In this document: positions 1 to 5,326 of the stretch, in pieces
How positions within the stretch are numbered: position 1 is the first letter of the stretch
Layout of the letters: each line of letters opens with the position of its first letter
Origin: Campylobacterales bacterium
GTDB lineage: Bacteria > Campylobacterota > Campylobacteria > Campylobacterales > Sulfurovaceae
Length of the DNA stretch: 5,326 bases
Direction: 5' to 3'
Assembly (NCBI GenBank): GCA_016937075.1
Contig: JAFGWQ010000080.1
Location: 1 to 5,326 of the forward strand
Position numbers and translations under genes: made by a program
Notes under the pieces: generated by a model
Told to the model about the DNA's origin: nothing
What the model saw: the letters and a program-made list of their open reading frames with translations, nothing else
Database searches by the model: none

Positions 1-255
1 ATAGTTAAAGGCGCATATCCAATTATGTTTTTTAATGAAAAAGGTGAGGCGAAAGAGGATGCTTTTCTTGTAAAGCTTAATAAAATAGTCAAGAAAAATG
101 AGACATTTGCAATTATCTGCCGTACAGGTTCAAGAACAACAGCTATAGCCCCGTTTTTGTCCGATGAGAAAGATTATAACGTCGTTAATCTTCAAGGCGG
201 TATCATGAAGCTTATGCAAGATGGCTACAAACCTGTACCTTATCGTGCTAGATAG
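1..255 (+). CDS. Rhodanese-like domain protein, 3' part only
   Basis: The frame is open from the first base (reading IVKGAYPI before the first ATG at 25) to a TAG stop at 253-255, so the start lies left of the window and 84 codons are visible. The segment CRTGSR, with its cysteine codon at 118-120, is the active-site loop of the rhodanese family: the cysteine carries a persulfide during sulfur transfer and the following residues form the anion-binding cradle. The downstream VVNLQGGI and the closing GYKPV match the end of a single rhodanese domain, and the visible GAYPI fits the strand and turn near its middle. The catalytic cysteine is present, so it is probably active as a sulfurtransferase. 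The sulfur acceptor, any signal peptide and the operon partners are outside the window. It converges on ktrA with a 33-base gap. Domain identity is secure; the physiological role is unknown. Confidence 0.88.
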   Translation: MVKGAYPIMFFNEKGEAKEDAFLVKLNKIVKKNETFAIICRTGSRTTAIAPFLSDEKDYNVVNLQGGIMKLMQDGYKPVPYRAR

Positions 256-270
256 GGTACATAAAGCAAC

Positions 271-297
271 AAGGCTTAATACTATAAATTAAACCTT
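271..297 (-). terminator. Hairpin at the ktrA 3' end, possible weak terminator
   Basis: Read on the minus strand, AAGGTTTAAT (297-288) pairs with ATTAAGCCTT (280-271) across a 7-base loop. All ten positions pair, one of them as U-G. The stem contains the TAA stop of ktrA. The following sequence, GTTGCTTTATG, is only moderately U-rich, so it would be a weak intrinsic terminator. On the plus strand the same stem has one C-A mismatch and is followed by CTTGCT, so it could also act poorly on the convergent rhodanese transcript. Position between convergent genes supports a terminator; the weak U-tract argues against a strong one. Confidence 0.4.
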
Positions 298-939
298 CTT
301 GCTCAATGCTTCTATATTAGTATTGTCGCCCAATACTACAAGTATATCTCCCTCTTCTAGGATATCGTCATTTTCAAATCTAGTATGCCATGTTCCTTGA
401 TGTTTGTATGCGATAGGCTTAACATGGTAATCATTTTCAAATGTTGATGACAATATCGATGTCCCAACCCAAAAGTTAGGCACTGTTAATTTAGCCAATT
501 TCATAGTAATAGAAAGGTCTATAGTTTCGTAATACATATTTGCAACCATTTTTTTAACTATTTTTTTGGCTGTTTCCATCTCAGGGTATACGACTTTTGA
601 AGCGCCTATTTTAGATAATATTTGACCATGAACACGAGTAATTGCTTTGGCTATGACCGTTTGTACCCCTATCTCTTTGAGGGCCATTACAGTTAATATA
701 CTGGCTTCGATATTTTCTCCAATGCTGACGATAGCTACATCAACTTGTCCGATACCGGCTTCACTTAGAGCATGCATATCGGTTGAGTCCAATATGATCG
801 CGTCTTGTACAAATTCACTGATTTCTCTTATTTGATCTTCGTTTATATCTGCTGCTATAACACTCATTCCTTGCTGTGCCAGCCCTTTGGCAACATGAAA
901 TCCAAATTTTCCGAGTCCAATTACGGCAAAACTTTTCAT
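289..939 (-). CDS. ktrA: KtrA/TrkA-type RCK regulatory subunit of K+ uptake system
   Basis: This 216-residue cytoplasmic protein is the nucleotide-binding gating subunit of a Ktr/Trk potassium transporter. The N-terminal RCK domain (about 1-130) is a Rossmann fold: GLGKFG at residues 8-13 is the GxGxxG dinucleotide loop, and Asp31 (AAD) at the end of the second strand is the usual ribose-binding acidic residue. The C-terminal RCK_C domain (about 135-216) ends in GDILVVLGDNTNIEALSKK, typical of the family. There is a single RCK unit, as in KtrA (about 220 residues) and unlike the duplicated, roughly 450-residue E. coli TrkA. KtrA proteins form octameric rings under the KtrB dimer and respond to ATP/ADP or NAD(H). 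The ATG overlaps the stop of ktrB as ATGA, and AGGA sits 7 bases upstream inside ktrB, so translation is probably coupled. Family is certain; the Ktr rather than Trk naming is inference from size. Confidence 0.93.
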   Translation of the reverse strand: MKSFAVIGLGKFGFHVAKGLAQQGMSVIAADINEDQIREISEFVQDAIILDSTDMHALSEAGIGQVDVAIVSIGENIEASILTVMALKEIGVQTVIAKAITRVHGQILSKIGASKVVYPEMETAKKIVKKMVANMYYETIDLSITMKLAKLTVPNFWVGTSILSSTFENDYHVKPIAYKHQGTWHTRFENDDILEEGDILVVLGDNTNIEALSKKV

Positions 940-2228
940 ACTATTATCCTTCCTTCAGAGTATTTTATACGACTAAGAGTCGCTTTGCCAATAATGGCTA
1001 TTGTAAATGCAAAGACACCTATGCGTCCCATTAGCATAAGCAGCATTATGTTCAATTTTCCGGCATCACTAAATAATGCACTATAGCTCAGTACTCCTCC
1101 ATTGCCTGTAGAAAGCCCCACGGTGCCAAATGCTGAAGTCGTTTCAAACAATATCCTTAGAAATGGTAACTTTTCAATTTCGCTCAATACTATAGTTGAA
1201 AAAACAACATAAAGTGATGCTATAAAAATAATCGTATATGCTTTATTGATTTGATATGATGGGATTGAACGGTGGAAAATATGTACATTTGTTTCGCCTC
1301 TTAGGGTATACCACATCCCTAAAAATGCTAATGCTACAGTGGTAACTTTTAAACCCCCTGCAGTTCCTCCCGGGCCTCCTCCTGTCATCATAAAAAAAGT
1401 TCCAAAAAACAAATTAGAATCCGTTAATGTAGACAAATCAAAAGTATTGAATCCTGCCGTGCGATAGTTGACGGATGCAAACCAAGCAGCCATGATTTTG
1501 TGATATATTGACATCTCTTTAAAAGCATGATCCCATTCTAATGATAACAGCAAAAACATACCAATAAAAATCAATATTATATACATTGTTAAAACAATTT
1601 TGGTATGAGTTGATATACGATTAACTTCTTTTTTATAATAGTTTGAAAGCTCTATAATGACAATATATCCCAGACCGCCTGATATAATCAAAAATGGAAT
1701 AGTAAGATTGATAATGATGTCTTGACTATACCCCATAAGATTATCGTTAAATAGCGAAAAACCGGCATTATTAAAAGCTGAAATGGCATGAAAAGTACCA
1801 AACCACAATGCTTTCCCAAAAGGCATATCTACCCAAAAGCGGAGAGTTAGAATGATGATACCGCTAACTTCTATCATTGCAATTGAAGCAACTACGATCT
1901 TTAAAAACCTAACCAATCCTTCCATACCAGGATAGTTTAATGATTCTTGCAACAGCATACGGTCTCTGTGTGCAATTTTTTGACGACGCATGACTGTTAG
2001 AAATGTGACTGCAGTCATATAACCCAACCCTCCTATTTGGATAAGCAGCATTATAATAAACTGTCCGAATAATGTAAAATCACCTGCGGTGTCTTTGACG
2101 ATCAACCCTGTAACGCAAACAGCAGATGTGGATGTAAAAAGCGCATCTATAATTCTTAATTCACCGTTGTGAGCGAATGGCAACATTAGCAATGCGGAAC
2201 CAAATGCTATAAGAGCTATAAAGCTCAA
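936..2228 (-). CDS. ktrB: KtrB/TrkH-family potassium uptake membrane subunit
   Basis: This integral inner-membrane protein forms the K+ pathway gated by the KtrA ring. It has the four-fold M1-P-M2 repeat of the superfamily. Numbered from the TTG at 2228, the filter glycines are Gly41 (SAVCVTGL), Gly156 (FNNAGFS), Gly259 (YRTAGFN) and Gly371 (FGTVGLS). After the third pore loop comes the glycine-rich intramembrane gate loop GGGPGGTAGGLK (283-294), and the conserved arginine of MGRIG lies in the last helix. All key elements are intact. The TTG at 2228 is the only usual start codon near the N-terminus, but it has no Shine-Dalgarno sequence, and in-frame codons upstream look like real protein. 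A strong ribosome-binding site precedes an ACG at 2262-2264, which would add 12 residues (442 in all). The true start is therefore probably 2264, through a non-standard or mutated codon. The stop overlaps the ktrA start. The family is also annotated as TrkH. Confidence 0.93.
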   Translation of the reverse strand: MSFIALIAFGSALLMLPFAHNGELRIIDALFTSTSAVCVTGLIVKDTAGDFTLFGQFIIMLLIQIGGLGYMTAVTFLTVMRRQKIAHRDRMLLQESLNYPGMEGLVRFLKIVVASIAMIEVSGIIILTLRFWVDMPFGKALWFGTFHAISAFNNAGFSLFNDNLMGYSQDIIINLTIPFLIISGGLGYIVIIELSNYYKKEVNRISTHTKIVLTMYIILIFIGMFLLLSLEWDHAFKEMSIYHKIMAAWFASVNYRTAGFNTFDLSTLTDSNLFFGTFFMMTGGGPGGTAGGLKVTTVALAFLGMWYTLRGETNVHIFHRSIPSYQINKAYTIIFIASLYVVFSTIVLSEIEKLPFLRILFETTSAFGTVGLSTGNGGVLSYSALFSDAGKLNIMLLMLMGRIGVFAFTIAIIGKATLSRIKYSEGRIIV

Positions 2229-2270
2229 TAAAATAAGTTTTATTTCATGCGTGTGAGGGTTCGTAGTTTA

Positions 2271-2277
2271 TCCTTTT
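2271..2277 (-). promoter_or_regulatory. Ribosome-binding site without a standard start codon, upstream of ktrB
   Basis: On the minus strand AAAAGGA (2277-2271) is a good match to the anti-Shine-Dalgarno partner. It is followed by six bases (TAAACT) and then ACG at 2264-2262, which begins the open frame that runs into ktrB. An in-frame TAA at 2270-2268 lies between the two, so the protein cannot begin further upstream in this frame. No such motif precedes the TTG at 2228. The site therefore argues for initiation near 2264, where an ATG would be expected and ACG is seen. Confidence 0.5.
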
Positions 2278-2294
2278 ATGCAGTTGCGCATATT

Positions 2295-2321
2295 AAACGA
2301 TCATGTTGCTTATGATTGTTT
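2295..2321 (-). other. Intercistronic hairpin between mlaC and ktrB
   Basis: AAACGATCAT (2295-2304) and ATGATTGTTT (2312-2321) form a ten-position stem around a 7-base loop. On the minus-strand transcript nine of ten positions pair, with one A-C mismatch. On the plus strand that position is G-U, and the stem is followed by a run of T (TGTTTTTAA), so it looks more like a terminator for antisense transcription than for mlaC. The mlaC stop codon lies at the edge of the loop. Possible roles are partial termination, 3'-end protection or RNA processing between mlaC and ktrB; none is proved by sequence. Confidence 0.4.
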
Positions 2322-2921
2322 TGTTTTTAATGGCTGGTTCTCTCTTAGTTGCGTTAATATTTCATTAAAACTTTTTTCTTTTAAAAGCCCGGCAAATTGT
2401 TGACGATATGTTTGGATGATACTAACACCGGCTAATTCTACATCATATATGAGCCAATTCCCACTATTATTGCTATTGTGAAAATTATAATTTATTTTGT
2501 ATGTCTCGTCTTTGCCGATAACTTCTGTTTGTAATTGCAATCTACCTTTTAGATACGGTTTTACACCCTTATATATCACTTTTTGATTATTATAAAGATC
2601 GAGTTTGTCAAGATATGACTGTTTCAGCCTTGCTATAAATAGCCTTGAAAACTCTTTTTGTTGTGCGGGAGTAATGGAACCCCAGGTTTTGCTGCTCAAG
2701 GCTAATTTTGCCATAAGGCCATAATCAAAAACAGGATCAAGGGTGCGAATAATTTCTTGCCCTCTTATTGTATTGGATTCTTTTTTCTTTAATACTGTCA
2801 ATACCTTGTTGATTTTGCTTTGCATAACCGGCTCGATCTCGTTTTGCCTTAACGCAAAAGACGGAATGCTAAATATTGCTAATAGCAAAAGTATTTTAAG
2901 TAGTTTGTTTATCTTTATCAC
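2310..2921 (-). CDS. mlaC: MlaC-type periplasmic phospholipid-binding protein (Ttg2D family)
   Basis: This 203-residue protein belongs to the MlaC/Tol_Tol_Ttg2 family, a soluble periplasmic carrier that moves a phospholipid between outer-membrane MlaA and the inner-membrane MlaFEDB complex. Residues 1-23 are a clear signal peptide: KINKLLK, a leucine-rich core, then SFA with likely cleavage after Ala23. The family core FDYGLMAKLAL...W...TPAQQKEFSRLF (about 65-95) is followed by LKQSYLDKL, and the C-terminal NWLIYDVELAGVSIIQTYRQQF is the conserved W-iyDv-GvS-YR-F block. Length is typical. The start is GTG at 2921-2919: AAAGGA in the last codons of mlaA sits 7 bases before it, and the signal peptide begins right there, so no later start is plausible. 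Only three bases separate it from the mlaA stop, indicating one transcript and likely coupled translation. Confidence 0.93.
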   Translation of the reverse strand: MIKINKLLKILLLLAIFSIPSFALRQNEIEPVMQSKINKVLTVLKKKESNTIRGQEIIRTLDPVFDYGLMAKLALSSKTWGSITPAQQKEFSRLFIARLKQSYLDKLDLYNNQKVIYKGVKPYLKGRLQLQTEVIGKDETYKINYNFHNSNNSGNWLIYDVELAGVSIIQTYRQQFAGLLKEKSFNEILTQLRENQPLKTKQS

Positions 2922-2924
2922 AAA

Positions 2925-3752
2925 TTATTCCTTTATTTTTTGTCTTCTTTGTTGAGTATATGCATCACGTAAAAATGAGTATAGATCTAAAGCATCTTTT
3001 TTGATCAAATCGTATTCACCTAGATGCAGGGATGTTTTATTGATCAATTCTACGCTGGCTATCAATATATCCTGACCGGTATTTTGCGGTATCTTATAGC
3101 AAATATCATCCGCATCTGCACTATAAAGCGGGCTTATATAAGTATCACCGACCAATCCAACGGTATCACGTAAGTTCGATGAGCCAAGGATCGGTAATAC
3201 TATATACGGACCTTCTGGCAAACCATAAAAACCTAGTGTTTGGCCAAGATCTTCGTCGTGTCTCTCCCATCCTAGATCCGTTTTGGCCGGATCAAATAAG
3301 CCACCTAGCCCAAAAATTGTATTTACAACAAATCGTCCGGTTTCTTCGGCAGAATTTTGAATTTTAAATTGCAATAAATTGTTTGCCAATCTTATCGGAA
3401 AGCGCAAATGATGAAAAAGATTATTTACCGAGATCCTAGCTTTCTCTGGCAGTATTTTGGCATAACCTGTAGCTATAGGGTCGGCAATATTTTTATAAAA
3501 TTTATCATTGACATTTGTCATAAACTTATTGTATCCGCTAAATGGATCGAAAACAGCAGTTTCGTTAACGTTGCCAAACTCATCTTCAAATGAAGTTGTA
3601 TTACCGGTGCTTGTATTGATTTCGCTGGTTGCATTAACATCGGACAAACTAGTTATTGATGTTGCTGTAGAGTTGTTTTCAATTGCCGTATCAGCAAATG
3701 TATTTGTATAATTTAATAACAGTGCAATGATAAAAATCTTTCTTATATTCAT
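2925..3752 (-). CDS. mlaA: MlaA/VacJ-family outer-membrane lipid-asymmetry protein
   Basis: This 275-residue protein is MlaA (VacJ), which in Gram-negative bacteria sits in the outer membrane, usually with a porin, and removes phospholipids that have strayed into the outer leaflet. The VacJ domain runs from about residue 69 to 255: DPFSGYNK at its start, FGLGGLFDPA in the middle, then EDLGQTLGFYGLPEGPYIVLPILGSSNLRD, matching the family's most conserved block. Residues 1-20 are a signal peptide with a likely FA-D cleavage after Ala20. Unlike E. coli MlaA, no lipobox cysteine follows, so it is not obviously a lipoprotein. Residues 24-66 are a Ser/Thr/Asn-rich, probably disordered linker. AAAGG lies 9 bases before the ATG at 3752. 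It is first in the minus-strand block, followed directly by mlaC. Family assignment is firm; membrane attachment is uncertain. Confidence 0.93.
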   Translation of the reverse strand: MNIRKIFIIALLLNYTNTFADTAIENNSTATSITSLSDVNATSEINTSTGNTTSFEDEFGNVNETAVFDPFSGYNKFMTNVNDKFYKNIADPIATGYAKILPEKARISVNNLFHHLRFPIRLANNLLQFKIQNSAEETGRFVVNTIFGLGGLFDPAKTDLGWERHDEDLGQTLGFYGLPEGPYIVLPILGSSNLRDTVGLVGDTYISPLYSADADDICYKIPQNTGQDILIASVELINKTSLHLGEYDLIKKDALDLYSFLRDAYTQQRRQKIKE

Positions 3753-3782
3753 CTTAATCTGCCTTTGTATGAATTTTCCAAT

Positions 3783-3815
3783 ATTATATCTATATTTTTT
3801 TGAATTTGCATTATA
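3783..3815 (-). promoter_or_regulatory. Candidate sigma-70 -10 elements for the mlaA operon
   Basis: Two exact TATAAT hexamers occur on the minus strand at 3815-3810 and 3788-3783, about 58 and 31 bases upstream of the mlaA ATG. The distal one follows a T-rich run (TATTTTTTATAATG), which resembles the Campylobacterota pattern of a -10 box with T-rich upstream sequence and no -35 box. Neither has a recognisable TTGACA at 17 bases. In such AT-rich DNA chance matches are likely, so at most one may be real. Any promoter here would drive mlaA-mlaC and perhaps ktrB-ktrA. Confidence 0.4.
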
Positions 3816-3839
3816 AAAAATACGAATAAATTATCTATT

Positions 3840-3883
3840 TTGTTTGTTTTAATTTGATTACGCATATGAAAAAAAGCAAACAA
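3840..3883. repeat. Imperfect inverted repeat in the divergent mlaA/argH promoter region
   Basis: TTGTTTG (3840-3846) is an exact reverse complement of CAAACAA (3877-3883). The match extends inward by four T/A pairs (3847-3850 with 3872-3875) if G3876 is bulged. The 21-base centre contains CATATG. It lies about midway between the two divergent genes and just upstream of the candidate argH -10 region, a position suited to an operator. The arms are low-complexity, so chance is a real alternative. Confidence 0.3.
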
Positions 3884-3884
3884 G

Positions 3885-3908
3885 TATAAATATACAATTC
3901 GATAAAAT
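3885..3908 (+). promoter_or_regulatory. Candidate argH -10 region
   Basis: The AT-rich stretch contains TATAAA (3885-3890), TACAAT (3893-3898) and TAAAAT (3903-3908), each a possible -10 box 30-50 bases before the argH start. TTGATT at 3854-3859 is the nearest -35-like hexamer but is spaced 25 bases from the first box, too far for a standard promoter. The choice between the three cannot be made from sequence. Confidence 0.25.
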
Positions 3909-3924
3909 ATTAATAATGTTTTTC

Positions 3925-3929
3925 AAGGA
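3925..3929 (+). promoter_or_regulatory. argH ribosome-binding site
   Basis: AAGGA is followed by 8 bases and then the ATG at 3938. It fixes the argH start and agrees with the alignment of the protein's N-terminus to the family. Confidence 0.7.
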
Positions 3930-3937
3930 TATTTCAT

Positions 3938-5326
3938 ATGGCAAAAAAAATTGCATCAGCTAGGATCGGCACAGAGAGTTCGGAGTTATTAAAAGAGTTA
4001 AATAATTCATTTCCTTTTGATAAAGTACTTTACCGAGAAGATATAGAAGGTTCCAAAGCTCATGCTGCCATGTTGGCTCATCAGGGCATTATCTCAAATG
4101 ATGATTTATCTAGCATTACAGACGGTCTCAATAAGATTCTTGAAGAAATTGAGTCAGGTTCTTGGAAGCTTAAAGGAGATGATGAGGATATACATATGGC
4201 AATTGAGGGTCGCTTGACATCCAAGATAGGCGACGCTGGCAAAAGACTTCATACTGCTAGAAGTAGAAATGACCAAGTCGCACTTGATTTTAGACTTTTT
4301 GTACAGAGACAAACCAAAGAGATATCTTCATTGCTTGTAAAACTCATATCTACCTTTGTAGATATTGCAAAAGATCATACCGATACATTGTTGCCGGGAA
4401 TGACACATTTGCAGCATGCTCAACCTATCAATTTTGGATATCATATGATGGCATATGCGAGTATGTTCAAACGAGATTACGAGAGATTTATAAGCAGTTA
4501 TGATAGAAACAATTTTTCTCCTATCGGTTGCGCAGCACTTGCAGGAACTCCACATCCTATTGACCGCCAAATGACGGCTTCAATTCTTGGTTTTAAAGCA
4601 CCTACACTTAATTGTCTAGATACGGTAAGCGATAGAGATTTTGCATTAGAAATTTTATTTAATATATCTACAATGATGATGCATATCAGCCGCCTAAGCG
4701 AAGAGCTTATCTTGTGGAGCAGCAGCGAGTTTCGCTGGATCACACTATCTGACAGACATTCTACGGGAAGCTCTATCATGCCGCAAAAGAAAAATCCGGA
4801 TATCCCCGAATTGCTTCGCGGCAAGACAGGCAGGGTGAACGGTAATCTCATAGCCTTGCTTACGGTTATGAAAGGCTTACCGTTAGCATATAATAAAGAT
4901 ATGCAAGAGGACAAAGAAGGAGTATTTGATAGTGTAAATACCGCAAAACTTTCCATTATGGTGCTTGATGAAATGCTTGGTCAGATGACTGTCAATAGTT
5001 CTCGCATGGAGAATGCCTGTATGGTAGGACATTTAAGTGCTACGGATCTGGCTGATTATTTGGTAAAAAAAGTCGGTATGCCGTTTCGAGATGCCTATCA
5101 CATAGTCGGCAATGTGGTCAATCTTGCCGAAGAGCAGGGGTTGGATATATCAGAACTTAGTTTAAATGATTTACAAAGTATAGAGAGCCGCATACAAGAA
5201 GATGTCATGGCCGTATTAAATAACCGCTCATCTATGAATGCCCGCACCTCAGAAGGAGGTACGGCAACTGCAAGAACTCTAGAACAGATAGAGAGTATGC
5301 AAACATGGATGGACAGTATTAAATAA
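3938..5326 (+). CDS. argH: Argininosuccinate lyase
   Basis: ArgH cleaves argininosuccinate to arginine and fumarate, the last step of arginine biosynthesis, as a cytoplasmic homotetramer. The 462 residues match the usual length (about 460). In order: SKAHAAML (39-46); the substrate-binding HTARSRNDQ (105-113); THLQHAQP (156-163), carrying the active-site histidine; and the fumarate lyase signature GSSIMPQKKNPD (277-288), whose flexible serine loop (Ser278/279) supplies the catalytic residue. LPLAYNKDMQEDKE and the C-terminal GGTATARTLEQI segment are also normal. The extreme N-terminus is unusual: the common W-G-G-R-F segment reads KIASARIGTES, although everything from ELLKELNNS onward aligns well. 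The ATG is supported by AAGGA 8 bases upstream. The gene is complete, its TAA being the last three bases of the window. It is divergent from mlaA; no other arginine gene is visible. Confidence 0.97.
   Translation: MAKKIASARIGTESSELLKELNNSFPFDKVLYREDIEGSKAHAAMLAHQGIISNDDLSSITDGLNKILEEIESGSWKLKGDDEDIHMAIEGRLTSKIGDAGKRLHTARSRNDQVALDFRLFVQRQTKEISSLLVKLISTFVDIAKDHTDTLLPGMTHLQHAQPINFGYHMMAYASMFKRDYERFISSYDRNNFSPIGCAALAGTPHPIDRQMTASILGFKAPTLNCLDTVSDRDFALEILFNISTMMMHISRLSEELILWSSSEFRWITLSDRHSTGSSIMPQKKNPDIPELLRGKTGRVNGNLIALLTVMKGLPLAYNKDMQEDKEGVFDSVNTAKLSIMVLDEMLGQMTVNSSRMENACMVGHLSATDLADYLVKKVGMPFRDAYHIVGNVVNLAEEQGLDISELSLNDLQSIESRIQEDVMAVLNNRSSMNARTSEGGTATARTLEQIESMQTWMDSIK

Noticed and set aside
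805..1086. 93-codon plus-strand frame across the ktrA/ktrB junction
   Set aside because: It is antisense to two well-recognised genes and shows no ribosome-binding site or protein-family character.
2268..2291. Seven-codon reading frame MRNCIKG upstream of and in frame with ktrB
   Set aside because: No ribosome-binding site precedes its ATG, and its last codons are the AAAAGGA that better serves as the ktrB Shine-Dalgarno sequence. A leader peptide cannot be supported from this alone.
2743..3711. Several 60-70 codon plus-strand frames opposite mlaC and mlaA
   Set aside because: They are shadows of the real minus-strand genes, with no start signals or recognisable domains.
3799..3816. ARG-box-like sequence (TTTGAAT followed at the right spacing by ATTATAA) upstream of argH
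   Set aside because: Only the left half fits the ArgR consensus. The right half lacks the TTCA core and coincides with a TATAAT candidate in very AT-rich DNA. It is also about 120 bases from argH and closer to mlaA.
4498..4956. 152-codon open frame on the minus strand inside argH
   Set aside because: It lies wholly antisense to a fully conserved argH coding region, has no recognisable family features and is explained by the codon pattern of the real gene.
1..5326. Search by eye for tRNA, rRNA, CRISPR repeats, insertion-sequence ends, toxin-antitoxin or defence genes
   Set aside because: No spaced direct repeats, transposase motifs, cloverleaf-like sequence or defence-family motifs were seen, and nearly all bases are taken up by conserved housekeeping genes.

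Overview
The window is an AT-rich stretch of bacterial chromosome with ordinary, tightly packed housekeeping genes. The low GC, AT-rich promoters with TATAAT-like elements, a paired mlaA-mlaC, a Ktr-type potassium transporter and the style of the proteins suggest a free-living member of the Campylobacterota (Sulfurimonas / Sulfuricurvum / Sulfurovum type). This assignment comes from protein character, not from a search.

Layout: (1) 1-255, plus strand, the 3' end of a rhodanese-domain protein cut by the left window edge. (2) 936-2228 and 289-939, minus strand, the membrane subunit (KtrB/TrkH) and the cytoplasmic RCK subunit (KtrA/TrkA) of a potassium uptake system, joined by an ATGA stop/start overlap. 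(3) 2310-2921 and 2925-3752, minus strand, MlaC and MlaA of the outer-membrane lipid-asymmetry pathway, 3 bases apart. (4) 3753-3937, an AT-rich divergent promoter region. (5) 3938-5326, plus strand, a complete argininosuccinate lyase gene (argH) ending exactly at the right edge.

The minus-strand genes run mlaA > mlaC > ktrB > ktrA with small gaps (3 bases, about 45-80 bases, ATGA overlap), so they may form one transcript from the divergent region. A hairpin between mlaC and ktrB and another at the end of ktrA could shape the 3' ends. MlaA and MlaC would extract phospholipids from the outer leaflet of the outer membrane and carry them through the periplasm. The inner-membrane MlaFEDB complex is not in the window. 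KtrA gates KtrB through nucleotide binding. ArgH performs the last step of arginine synthesis and is transcribed away from this block.

I found no novel defence, mobile or RNA system. The point most worth checking is the start of ktrB: a well-formed Shine-Dalgarno sequence sits six bases before an ACG codon rather than an ATG, and plausible coding sequence runs from there into the recognised protein. No gap without a gene exceeds 300 bases; the longest is the 185-base mlaA/argH divergent region.
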